Of a DNA stretch of 64,000 nucleotides, positions 13,488 through 23,085 are shown piece after piece (position 1 is the stretch's first letter; every line of letters starts with the position of its first letter). The notes beneath the pieces were generated by a model. It saw nothing but the letters and a program-made list of their open reading frames with translations, had not been told where the DNA came from and did no database searches. The DNA lies in the NCBI GenBank assembly GCA_003833135.1, contig QZLH01000291.1:36173-100172 (forward strand). Reading direction: 5' to 3'. The stretch comes from Oehlia diaphana. Lineage: Eukaryota; Glomeromycota; Glomeromycetes; Glomerales; Glomeraceae. A program made the position numbers and the translations under genes.

Positions 13488-14827
13488 ATGATATTATTAA
13501 GATTACTTTACATAACTTTTTTCGCTTTAATGATATTAATTTCTGAAGGAGCAATAATATCATCAAATGATTCACGATTAACTAAAAGAATACCTCAAAT
13601 ATCAGATTCTGAAACGTATAAAAGTATTTATAAATTAGATCCAACAGGCAGTGCAATATTTTATGTAGCAGGCATCATAACTTCTTTTGTAAATATGATG
13701 GGATCTTTTATAGTAATCTATTCAACGTTAAATAAGATTCACTATAAATCTGAAATTCTCACTCCATCAAAAAGATTTCCTCTTTATATGGCTATAATGG
13801 ATTTTGGAACTTCTATAGTAACTTTACCAAATTTATTCTTTCCAATGCAAAAAGATTCTTTAATGATTGGAAATTGGTGTACTTCATTGGGTTTTATTAC
13901 TTCATTATTTATTGTAATGAATATGATGTTGATGGCTTCATTAGCTTTAATCACTTATTTAAGAATTTGTAAACGTTACGTTATGAATCTTGGAAAGTAT
14001 GATTGGATTTTATTTTCGTTGATTCTTTTTCCAACTTTAACTGTTTCTTTCGTAACTTGGTATTTGAACGGATTCGGTCCTGACACTTTTTGGTAAGTTT
14101 ATGTTACTTTGATCTGCGCCACGCATGCACCGCAGTAAATTTAATTCCAAATTCTAATTCTTTTAGGTGTTTTATTAATCAAGAAGAAACTGGTAGTCGA
14201 GTGAATTTGATCGCTCTCATAGTATTTTCGTATGTTGTAACAATAATGACATCATTTTGTTATATGAGTGTAATAAAACGAATTCATAATGCTGAAACCA
14301 TGTTTGCTGACTCATACACCAAGAATGAAAGATATAAATCGAAATTTTATTCATTCAAGACTCAATTACTTTCACCAACATCGGACCATTTTTCTACTAC
14401 TATAATAGATGGTCTGGAAATAAGACCACCAAGTTTCTTTTATGGTCCTATAACTGCCCCTACTGCAGCACAGGAACGTACATTAAAAAATATAGCAAAA
14501 GCCACTCGAAAGATGTCAAGTTATATTTTTTTACAAATGTTACAATATACACCTATAATTATTTATTCATTATGTATTTTGATGAATCAAATGCAAACTT
14601 GGGTTTATGTGTTGACCGTTGTAATGCTTAATTTAGGTGGTGTTGCTAAATCATTTGTATTTATGAAAAGTAATAATACAATTGGAGAAGAAAAAGAAGA
14701 AAAAAAGAAAGGAGGAAATTTATGCAAATATAAAAAATCTTCAAATGAAATTTGTTTTTGTGATGATAATAAACAAAAAGATGTTCCTATTATTACTGTG
14801 GTTGTAAATCAAAAAGATTTATTGTGA
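13488..14827 (+). CDS. Seven-transmembrane receptor, Git3/cAMP-receptor-like, two exons
   Basis: Likely a plasma-membrane G-protein-coupled receptor. Exons are 13488-14092 and 14167-14827 (intron donor GTAAGT, acceptor TTTTAG), giving 421 residues; the split TG|G codon restores a Trp followed by CFINQ. A hydrophobic leader of about 20 residues precedes a short outside segment. TM1 is around AIFYVAGIITSFVNMMGSF. TM2 carries MAIMDFG, then GNWCTSLGF gives the extracellular Cys before TM3. TM3 ends TYLRICKRY where other receptors have the DRY-like motif. The second Cys, in WCFINQ, is the expected disulfide partner. A long third cytoplasmic loop (about residues 250-320) precedes TM6 (YIFLQMLQYTPIIIYSLCIL) and TM7. 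The tail is basic then acidic and ends VVVNQKDLL. The layout fits fungal Git3-like or Dictyostelium cAR-like receptors; the ligand cannot be inferred. Confidence 0.75.
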
Positions 14828-15578
14828 ATTGTCGATATACTTTGAAAGTTACTACTGCTGGACAGATTTTAGAAAAATTAATATAAATTAATTACGAACA
14901 AGAATGAATATATTAAATGTACAATATTTATAATTAAATAATATAATTTTTAATGAAACCTTTTTAAAATAATTTAGTCCTTCTTTTTTCAAATCGTAGA
15001 TCGTAAAAAGAAATATCTTTCGTTTTTAAAAAATTACATTTTAAAAGAATTTGATTGGGAACAATCAAAAATATTTGTTTTAATAAAAAATTTAAGGCAC
15101 TATTTTACTTTTTCAAATGGTAATATTTAATTGGTCGATTTTAAATTGGTTGGCTTTAAATTGATTGGTTTGAATATCCATTCACTCTGATTACATAAGA
15201 TTATTAATCGTATGTATAATAAGGACCCCATTTAAAATAGATTTATTCTCATTGGTATGACAGTAAATAAAACAGAAGCATAATGGGAAAAAAAATTGGG
15301 CTGACAATATTACGAACTAAACTTCATTTTATTTTACCAGACTCACGGAAGTTTCTAGACATAAATTTAAATAAAATGTTAGACCGAGCTTTAAGTATTG
15401 ATCAAATGCATAATATTCTGAAGTAAGATCAAAATTATAAAGACGTGTACATTTAAAATGAATAATATATAGACATATAAAGTATTCATAAATAGTAAAA
15501 ATAATTTAAAAATAAAACGTAAATTTTGAATTTTTTACTTTATAATTATTGTATCATAGTATTAAAATTTTTAAAAAT
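14828..15578. other. Intergenic AT-rich DNA
   Basis: No gene or repeat is supported between the receptor gene and the next gene on the same strand. Confidence 0.5.
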
Positions 15579-16973
15579 ATGGATAGTTCCAAAGTAAGCC
15601 GTAATAAATTATTAAATTATTCACATATTAATCCCACAAACTAATCCAAGCACAACTTATATATATACTAGTGTTTTGAAGATAGTGATGATGAATCTTT
15701 TCATTCAAGATTCACAAGCGAAAAATCCATAAAATTTTCTTTTTCATTTAATAAGCGTGAGAATGAGAAATCTGATAATTCAAGTCCTAATAAAAGAAAC
15801 AGATTATCTTTAAATTTGAAGAGTAAAGAAATCAACAATAATTCTTTAAACAACAACAATAATAACGATTTTGATCAAGATTTTAACAATGGTCTTGTTC
15901 TTTGTAATAATTCTATTACGTTCAAAGAAAATAGTTCTAATGATTTTATTCCGAAAAATAATTTGTCAAAAATTGATATTCTAGAAAATGATTTTTTAGA
16001 TATTCCCTCATATTTTCCATTAATGTCTATAAAATTAAAAGAAATTATTATTGGAAATTATAATAATTTGAATCCAGGATCGCTCACTCTTAATTCAAGT
16101 ACAAATTCTATTTGTGTTGAATTACAAGCTGGAAATATTTTGGATAGGATTGATTTCCATGTTAAAGGAATTCAAAATTATGATGGGAACAAACAACAAA
16201 ACGTTATCCAATTGAATTTGGTTCACGATTGGATCAAATATTTATTACCAGTACGTTAAATTATAATTTGATATTTTGTATAAAAAAAATATAAAAGTGA
16301 ATAATTTTTTTTTTAGGTGAGAGAGATTAATACTTTAGAAGAAATAAAAATTAAGATTGATCCAACTGGAGGAGAATTGCGAAAAGTAGGATATATTAAA
16401 TTATTTTTGGAAAACAGTGCTAATGTGAAAGATGCAGTAAATGTTTTTGGACAAGAATTTAGGTAATTAATTGTATATTTCAAAGTCCAATTAGTCATAT
16501 GTGGCTAATCTTATTAAATTTTATTATAATTTAGGAAAATGAAGAACACTTCAAAACCTCCAATTTCACCAATTCTTCAATGGAAAGAAACAAAAGTAAA
16601 TCTTAAATTTTAATAGGTGGCATCTGTGAAAGATGCAGTATTATTATAATTTAGACTTTTAGAATATTTTATTAACTTTTTCATTTTATTATAGTTTGAA
16701 GTAATTGTCAATTATAGTAGATGTCAACGTTATCTATTTATAATGGAAGAAACAACTCTTCAAGAGTTTTTATTTATAGTTCAAAAAAAATTTAATTCAC
16801 CAAATATTAATTTACCATTTAGATATTTATTAGATGAACCTGAAGTAATTCATATTTTTAATGAAGAAAGTTGGAAAAATTTCAAATTGGCTTCTTTTCA
16901 TCGTCAAAATCAAAATTTTAAAGAAAAGAAAAGTTTGATACTTTATCTTAAAAGTGGCATTGATATAATTTAG
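15579..16973 (+). CDS. Unknown protein, five exons, Asn-rich N-terminus
   Basis: Exons 15579-15593, 15672-16250, 16317-16462, 16535-16595 and 16695-16973 join in frame (1080 nt, 359 residues) through GT-AG introns of 66-99 nt. Exon 1 encodes only MDSSK. Residues about 50-85 are rich in Asn, Ser and Asp and probably disordered. From about residue 110 the protein is folded-looking, with a hydrophobic/charged alternation (IKIKIDPTGGELRKVGYIKL). The last about 80 residues (TTLQEFLFIVQKKF then FRYLLDEPEVIHIFNEESWK) recall the pattern of a PB1 domain, in which acidic residues precede a final strand. That is a weak resemblance and I do not assign a function. Three of the four splice sites have the strong GTAAGT/GTAATT donor form, which supports the model. 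Confidence 0.7.
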
Positions 16974-18300
16974 AAAACATACATTTTTAAAAATGAGATT
17001 TTCAAATGATATTAATGGTATTGCTTATTTTTTTTTATTTGCTTTAAAATATAATGTACAATAGACAGAATATTATAAAATTATGATTATCATATATATT
17101 TGCTAAAATTTTATCATTTAAAATAAATAAATTTACAAATTTATATTATATTATAAATATTGATAAATATTGGTAAGATAATCTATACTTTTATATTATA
17201 TTTTAATAGTATTATATTTGAAAATAATATGGTGGCAGAACTCTATACCTCTATACTTAAAAATGTTTCAAATTTTTAATTATTATGTGAGTAGTACAAT
17301 AGCCAATAAAACTCACAATTTTAAACAAAAATAGAAAAAACAGATACAAGTATAAATAAAAAAAAAAACAGCTAAAGAATAAAGCAGAAAGTAGTATTTA
17401 TTTAAGAAGAATCAAGCCAATATGGGTTGAATTTAGACTTTTAAGTAAATTAAGAATATTTTAAGCCATTTTAAGTCTTAAAATAATTAATATCAATATG
17501 AATTATGTAAATTTTTACAAATCAGCCTATATGAAAAATATATAATTTATTTTTATTATAAATTGCTTTTTTTTATATATTTATAAGGGTATTGCTAAAT
17601 CTCACTGCAGGTAATTTTTACTGTACCAGCATTAGCAAATATTAGTGGGTGGAGTTTCATGCCATTTTTAATTCTACCTGAAATTCTACTTTAATTTTGG
17701 TAAGATGACAATTATTAGCGGTGATATTTAGCAATACTCTATTTATAATATTAAAGTTAAATTTATTATATTATTATTATTTTTACTATAAGTTTTAATT
17801 TCATTTAAATTATTATATTTATATTTTTTTAAAATAACTATATTAACCGATCTTTCTTTTTAATATTGATTAAAGTTAAATATTAGAATTAGGGTTAAAT
17901 CATGGTTAGATTAGATGTTAGGTTTCATTTTTGTTAATTAATCTGTAGGATTTGGAAATTTTTATTATTAAAAATCCTATTTGTTACTTTTATTTGTTAT
18001 GAAAGGAATTTTCCTTTTAGTTAAAATTAGAAATTTTTTTTTTTAATATAAAATACATATTTTTTATAAAATAATACTTCTTAATATATTCAAATATTTT
18101 AAATATTTTAATTTAACTATTTATAATATGTATAAAGTAAAAATCAAATATAATAAATTGGTAATATTTGTGAAATACATGATATTATATATATAATATT
18201 AAAGTATTTATATTTTAATAATTATTTGAAAAAAAATTTAAATCTGCTATTTTATTTTACAAATACATAAAAATTTTTAAATAAAATATATAATTCTATT
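16974..18300. other. Intergenic AT-rich DNA carrying a small transposable element
   Basis: No gene is supported. The only structured piece is the inverted-repeat element at 17587-17739, described separately. Confidence 0.6.
17587..17739. mobile_element. 153-bp MITE with 9-bp target duplication
   Basis: The ends are inverted repeats: GGGTATTGCTAAATCTCAC at the left and its imperfect complement GTGATATTTAGCAATACTC at the right. The element is bounded on both sides by the identical nonamer TATTTATAA (17578-17586 and 17740-17748). A 9-bp duplication is typical of Mutator-like elements, so this is probably a non-autonomous MULE derivative. The centre has no coding capacity. Confidence 0.85.
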
Positions 18301-18308
18301 ATTTTACT

Positions 18309-18412
18309 TGAGGTGATCATTATTATTGCCAGAATTATCAATTTATATTTTTTTAATACTGGTTAATTATCATAATTTCAGTTACCAGTGATCATCACCC
18401 CAATGATAGTTA
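18309..18412. repeat. Imperfect foldback, GAGGTGATCA...TGATCATCACCCC
   Basis: The left arm GAGGTGATCATTATTATTGCCAGAATTAT pairs imperfectly with the right arm ending CAGTTACCAGTGATCATCACCCC. A related phrase, CTGGTGATAATTACTGCCAGTGAT, is found near 52434-52457. This is probably a short old foldback element. Confidence 0.5.
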
Positions 18413-18511
18413 GAAAAATTATATTTTAAACATTTGCTTATAAATATTTATTTTTTTTGGAATTATTATAAAAAATAATAGAATGTATATTTAAAATAAG
18501 TATATTTAGTT

Positions 18512-18553
18512 GCATGTGACTTCATAATATAATCATATTATGAAATCACATGC
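18512..18553. repeat. Hairpin with 19-bp arms and a 4-nt loop
   Basis: GCATGTGACTTCATAATAT is followed by AATC and then ATATTATGAAATCACATGC, which complements the first arm with one mismatch. It sits directly before the nuclease-like relic and may mark an element boundary. Confidence 0.8.
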
Positions 18554-18554
18554 G

Positions 18555-18975
18555 ATCTGGAAGCCAGGCCAGTGGATTGGATTATAGTCAAGATTGGAGA
18601 TACGATTATTATCAGTACCGGGATATTAATCAGGGTGTTGGCCAGAATGCAAGCTTCGTCTCAACGTAATAAAAAGAAACGCACATACAATGAGGCTTTA
18701 CGTGAAGATGTAATATATGGTATCGTTTCAATAGAAATTGACTGGGTCATAATTAAGTTAGTCATTACTGGTAAATATAATGACAATGATAATGGGAATG
18801 TTGAAGTATTATTGAGTTTATGAACACCGTTTACTTTTCCTATTAATGAGAGTGTGTTTGACAAAAGTCTTATGCTTGAAAAACTCAAGAATTTGTTTGG
18901 GCAAATCAAGTGGGTATTTGATTGCCAAATAGAATCACAGGAATCATTGAAGCGGGTAAAAACAGAAAATAAATA
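18555..18975 (+). pseudogene. Broken fragment resembling a PD-(D/E)XK nuclease-like domain
   Basis: Readable pieces are GVGQNA in one frame (about 18630), then QASSQRNKKKRTYNEA...DVIYGIVS in the next frame, then LEKLKNLFGQIKWVFDCQIE after an in-frame TGA at 18821-18823. Order and spacing match the second half of restriction-endonuclease-like domains that occur, among other places, at the C-terminus of CRN-type proteins in this fungal lineage (family knowledge, not verified here). The catalytic part is absent or unreadable. A frameshift near 18640 and the TGA make it a relic. It lies on the opposite strand to the CRN relic next door, so the two are probably not pieces of one gene. Confidence 0.4.
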
Positions 18976-19178
18976 AGATAGTCTTATCTTTTTCAAAAAA
19001 TAATCGTATGTATAAACATTAGCATAGCAAAAAAAATCATCATGTATTATGGGCTACGTCCCGAACTTCGCATGCAATAATAAAAATTTTCTTGGCTGTT
19101 CACGCGCATATGATTTTTTTGTTATCAAACATTGTATCAATGCTGACAAAATTTTAGGTTATGAAAGACCATATAAGG

Positions 19179-20265
19179 TTATTCATTTATATTTTTGTCT
19201 TCTTCAAGCTTACTTAAATAAATGGTTCTTAAAACGAGGGACAATGTTAATCCACTTGCATATTCTTGCCCAATTTTGTCTCTAAATCCGGCAAAGGAGC
19301 TATTGCCATGTACAAAATAGCTGAATAAGATCCTCAAAGCTATCGAAGCTTCTGCTCCAATCTTCACGTCAAAATCTGATGCCTCTGTTCCATTTCCATA
19401 TGTAACACTGCATTTCCTAATATAGACATAATATCTTGATCTCCAGAATTCAAAGCTTTGTCACGAATAATATTAACAAGTTCCTGCAAAAATCGACTTT
19501 TTCCCGTGCCGGGACCACAGGCTAGGAATGGAATTGGATGAAAGTTGCGATCTTGTTTTGGATGGTCAGGGCGAAAGTTTTTAAAGTTTTTAAATCAATT
19601 TAGAATCCCACTACGTTGTCCTGTGCCACCTCCGTTCCAAAGAGTTTCTATGGTGTCATCACGACCACACAAAGTAAATCGAGCACCAAACGTTTCGACC
19701 AATGTAAAGAGTTGTCTCCCAGTGACCGGTGAGTATTCTTGTATCCATTTTAAAATCGAATTTGAATCTCTAAAAGGATTGGATACAGCTACATTAAATT
19801 AGAAAATTTAAAAAAAGAGTTAAGTAAAGGCAAACGTATTTTTGGGGGGCGGTGTCTAATGTAGACAAAAAAAAAATGAAGTTTCTTGTTCAAGAGGTAA
19901 AACGTTGGGAGACACTTACCAGTGAGAAGTTGCACGATAATGTGAATGGCAGTCTTGCTTTTCTTATCTTTAAAACTATTCTTGTTGAAATATTCATCAA
20001 GATGAAGTCGAGGTTGCATCAAGTCTCCTCCAAGTTTTTCTTTAATGTCATCTTTGGTAGAAAATGTTTCAAGCAACGCGTCGTTCTTTTCGACACTATC
20101 ACGGTCAACCTTCCAAAGATTCAGATTGTCAGGAGAATAACTAATATTTTTTTCAGACAAGATAAGAGATTTGACATGTGAAACTTTAATATCTTCATAT
20201 TTGATTCTGTTACTGCCAACGACAATTTTGTCACTAATATCAACTGATATATTTTTTTTTAATAA
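19179..20265 (-). pseudogene. Crinkler (CRN)-type gene relic: header plus P-loop NTPase
   Basis: CRN proteins combine a ubiquitin-like N-terminal header with a P-loop NTPase and a variable C-terminal domain; some act as effectors in host nuclei, and their role in mycorrhizal fungi is debated. The header is readable at 20265-19920 (ISVDISDKIVV, then NLNLWKVDRDSV, the conserved LWKV box). A plausible intron runs 19919-19789 (donor GTAAGT, acceptor TGTAG). The second exon carries LACGPGTGKSRFLQEL, a clear Walker A motif, near 19520. Damage: no start codon at the 5' end, where an inserted repeat begins within about 40 bp; an in-frame TGA about 75 nt before the Walker A segment; a frameshift near 19390; and loss of similarity after 19179. 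I consider it non-functional. No attempt is made to restore it. Confidence 0.7.
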
Positions 20266-20300
20266 GAAGTTTAGAGAAATTTGAGAAAAAAAAAGGTATA

Positions 20301-20775
20301 CACAGTGGAACTCGATATAATGGAACCATCCGTTCCAATAGTAAAATTTTTCAAAATTCCGATATATCAAGAATTCCGATATATCGAGTGTAAATTAATT
20401 ATAGATTATGATAATCAGTTCTAGGCCTCCATCAAGATTTTACTTATGTTACTGTGTATATACTTCTGAATACATCGTGATTAATATTAAAATGATCTTT
20501 ATAAACTCTTAATTGGTGACACGAAATATGATATAATGACATAAATGATATAATGGTATAAATAATATAAAAAAAAAGTTTATAAAATTAACTTGTCGGC
20601 AAGCGAAAAAAAGTGATTCATTACGATTTGATCGTTACTCAGATTGCATTCACGAGGTATTTATTAATTCTTCGGTTGTACAATAAAAATTAGTAGCCAA
20701 TAAAATTAATTTTTAAATTATGTCATAACGACAACTAAATTAAATCTGGTGTAATTCAGGCGTTTTCTCTGTACA
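20301..20775. mobile_element. Probable pogo-derived non-autonomous element
   Basis: The left end reads CAGTGGAACTCGATATAATGG, close to the pogo end at 49.8 kb (CAGTCTAACCTCAATATAATG). A weak inverted match, ending near GCGTTTTCTCTGTAC at about 20775, may be the right end. Its first 125 bp are shared with 11060-11197. It lies immediately upstream of the CRN relic and probably removed or displaced that gene's start. Confidence 0.5.
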
Positions 20776-21321
20776 ACTTTTTTTTTCTTATTCCGACCCA
20801 AGCCGCAGTTTAAGAAGTGTTGACGAAAAAATTATTAAAGTCCGGACGAGACACTTCACAATTAAGGTATGAATGAAATATATTTTTTCGGCTGTGACTG
20901 TGCATTTGCAAGAGATAGCTTGTAAAGCTAATCTCTATTTTTTTTTGTTCAGAAATTTCGAGAACCTTATTAGGCGGGGAACATACTTTCGGTGAGTTTT
21001 ACTAAGGCCAATATTGTTATTTATTTCTGACTCTTCTATGCATAAACTGACGACCATTTTATTCTATCCAGAATATCGACATTGAGACAAATGAAATCGG
21101 ATTAGAGTTAATGTTGGGATGTGTTAGTATATAGATAGCTTAGATAGCTTAGATAAACGAAACACCGGCAGGCATTAGTATAGAGACTCTATTTCACATG
21201 TATTTTTTTTTTTACATCAATAAATCAATAATTCCGATCGTGACATTTTGTCACTGTTTTTTTATCTATGCTAACGAACTTTTGAATTATTCCGTTTAAA
21301 TATAAAAAATTATTATCGAAC
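20776..21321 (+). other. Upstream region of the coiled-coil relic
   Basis: Contains no frame that I can support. A repeated ATAGATAGCTTAGATAGCTTAGAT lies at about 21132-21154. It may hold the former promoter of the coiled-coil family member that starts at 21322. Confidence 0.4.
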
Positions 21322-23085
21322 ATGCAATCCATTGATTCATTGAGAGAATTAAATTCCAAGCTCTTAGCTGAGATTGCAGAGCTTAGGAAGGAGAATGCTG
21401 AGATTCCCGAACTTAGAGAGAAGTTACTAAAGTTTGCTGAGGTTGAGGCTGAGTATGCGAAGCTGAAGCAAATTATTGAAGAGAATGCAAGGCGTGATTC
21501 TGAGAATGCTGAACTCAAGTCTAGAGTTGGAGAGCTTGAGGCTAGACTTGCATTATTAGAACAGGGTTCAGCAGTGGATGGGATGGCGTTGTCATTTGGT
21601 CAGACACAAAATGATAAAGAAGCGATGCCAGTGGTGACGGTACCAGTTGATGTACCCGATTCTGTAATAGACCAACTCAATAATGAAGTAGGACGAGCAC
21701 CTAGTGACCTTGATGGTAATGATGAGGAAATGGTCGATTTCTTGGATGAGGCGTATAAGAAAAGCATTAGCAATGAGATTAGAGAGAGGAGGCGGGAAAA
21801 GAAGCAGAGAGATCAAGAGGCACTTGTAATTTCTCAGGATGTGACTAAAATTCCTGAGGTCACGGACATGTTAACTTCAGAGCAAGATGAGCACAATCTT
21901 ATGAGACTAGTTCTGAGAGCATAAGATCAGCATCTTGCATCTTATCAAAGCAACCGCAAGTTAATGCATCATGTAATCTTAAAAACCGTGAAGATTCTTC
22001 ACGATTGGAGTCATGTGACATGGAGGAACTTAAATCCGATCAGCATGATGAAGTTATTGCCAAGTTGGATAAAAATATAATTGTGGAACAGGAATTAAAG
22101 CAACAGTTATCGTCACCTGCACATACATCTACGTCAGATCAAACTTCAGAAGGACAGGATTCATCTTCAGATACCACACAAAATATAGTTTGCATGTTCA
22201 AGAGAGCTAATAAGCTTGGTCAAGAAGCAATTTTATACTGATGCTACTTTATAGAAAAATATGATAAAGGATTGATAACCTTGTTGCTGGTGAAGTTAAG
22301 AAAAAAAACTGCAACATCTATGGTATATCAAGAAATCAAACAGCTTCTACCTGAAATAACAGATGTGAATTTGTGTCAAAAAATCCTTAGAGCTAGAAAA
22401 TTATATAAATTATTCAATACATTGGGACTAGAGAAAATTAAACAGGTCTCTTATAACACAGATGCCATTTTGAGTCTCAATTACTCACAAATCCAAGATA
22501 TTATAGATTATGTGAATTCAGTGGTAAGTTCACACATGAAGATTCTTTATGATCAGAGTCATGTGACTTTGCCCTTGGGAAATATTTACCGTAGTAACAC
22601 CACCAATTTTATAATTAAAATTTTTACCCCACGTGACCGGTGACAGTTAAGGGGTTGTGAAAAAAATAATTTTGGAAGGCAAAAAAAAACTAAGTCTCTC
22701 AGATAAATATAAACAGTGAAAACGCGGTGGGGTGTGATGCCGGTGATGAATATTATTAGGTCACGTGGGGGTAAAAAATTTGGTGGTAATACTGGGGAAG
22801 ATCTTGGGGAATGATCAGATTAAGGCTGTAAATACATCAGCAATTATATTATCTGCATCTTTCTCCAATCAATCTAATCCAACTTATGACTGATCCTATT
22901 TTAGAAACAAAACATTGGATCAATATCCTAGTTTATATAGAGAATTTATTAGTGAAGATTTTGATTATTATGGAATTAATGATGAGACATTATGCCTATT
23001 ATGCAAGTTAGATCATAATGATGAGGAAGGTATAGATGGTAGATATGAAGCTGAATCCTATTTTATTACATGTAAATAGCATGAA
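21322..23085 (+). pseudogene. Broken member of a SLRELNSKLLAEIAELRKEN coiled-coil family
   Basis: The N-terminal 200 residues (21322-21924) form heptads opening SLRELNSKLLAEIAELRKEN and containing ENAEIPELREK, a signature I associate with a large Rhizophagus-lineage family of unknown function. A frameshift near 21897 moves the reading to SYETSSESIRSASC and on to an acidic/Ser-rich linker. An in-frame TGA at 22239-22241 stands where a Trp fits (LY*CYF). The next conserved part is KLYKLFNTLGLEKIKQVSYN, followed by DIIDYV. A foldback element then interrupts at about 22577-22796. The C-terminal module resumes at about 22910-23085 with YREFISEDFDYYGINDETLC and LLCKLDH, ending in TCK*HEIEI with a TAG. 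Domain order is preserved, so this is one gene broken by at least four lesions. Confidence 0.7.
22577..22796. mobile_element. Foldback MITE with CACGTGACC arms, copy 1
   Basis: The left arm reads AGTAACACCACCAATTTT...TTTTTACCCCACGTGACC and the right arm GGTCACGTGGGGGTAAAAAA followed by TTTGGTGGTAATACT, its imperfect complement. The left arm has an extra stretch of about 10 nt. A related copy lies at 47563-47760 in the opposite orientation. The insertion lies inside the coiled-coil relic. Confidence 0.75.

Noticed and set aside
19852..20181. 109-residue plus-strand frame and neighbouring frames at 19049-19802
   Set aside because: They lie opposite the CRN relic, whose motifs read convincingly on the minus strand.
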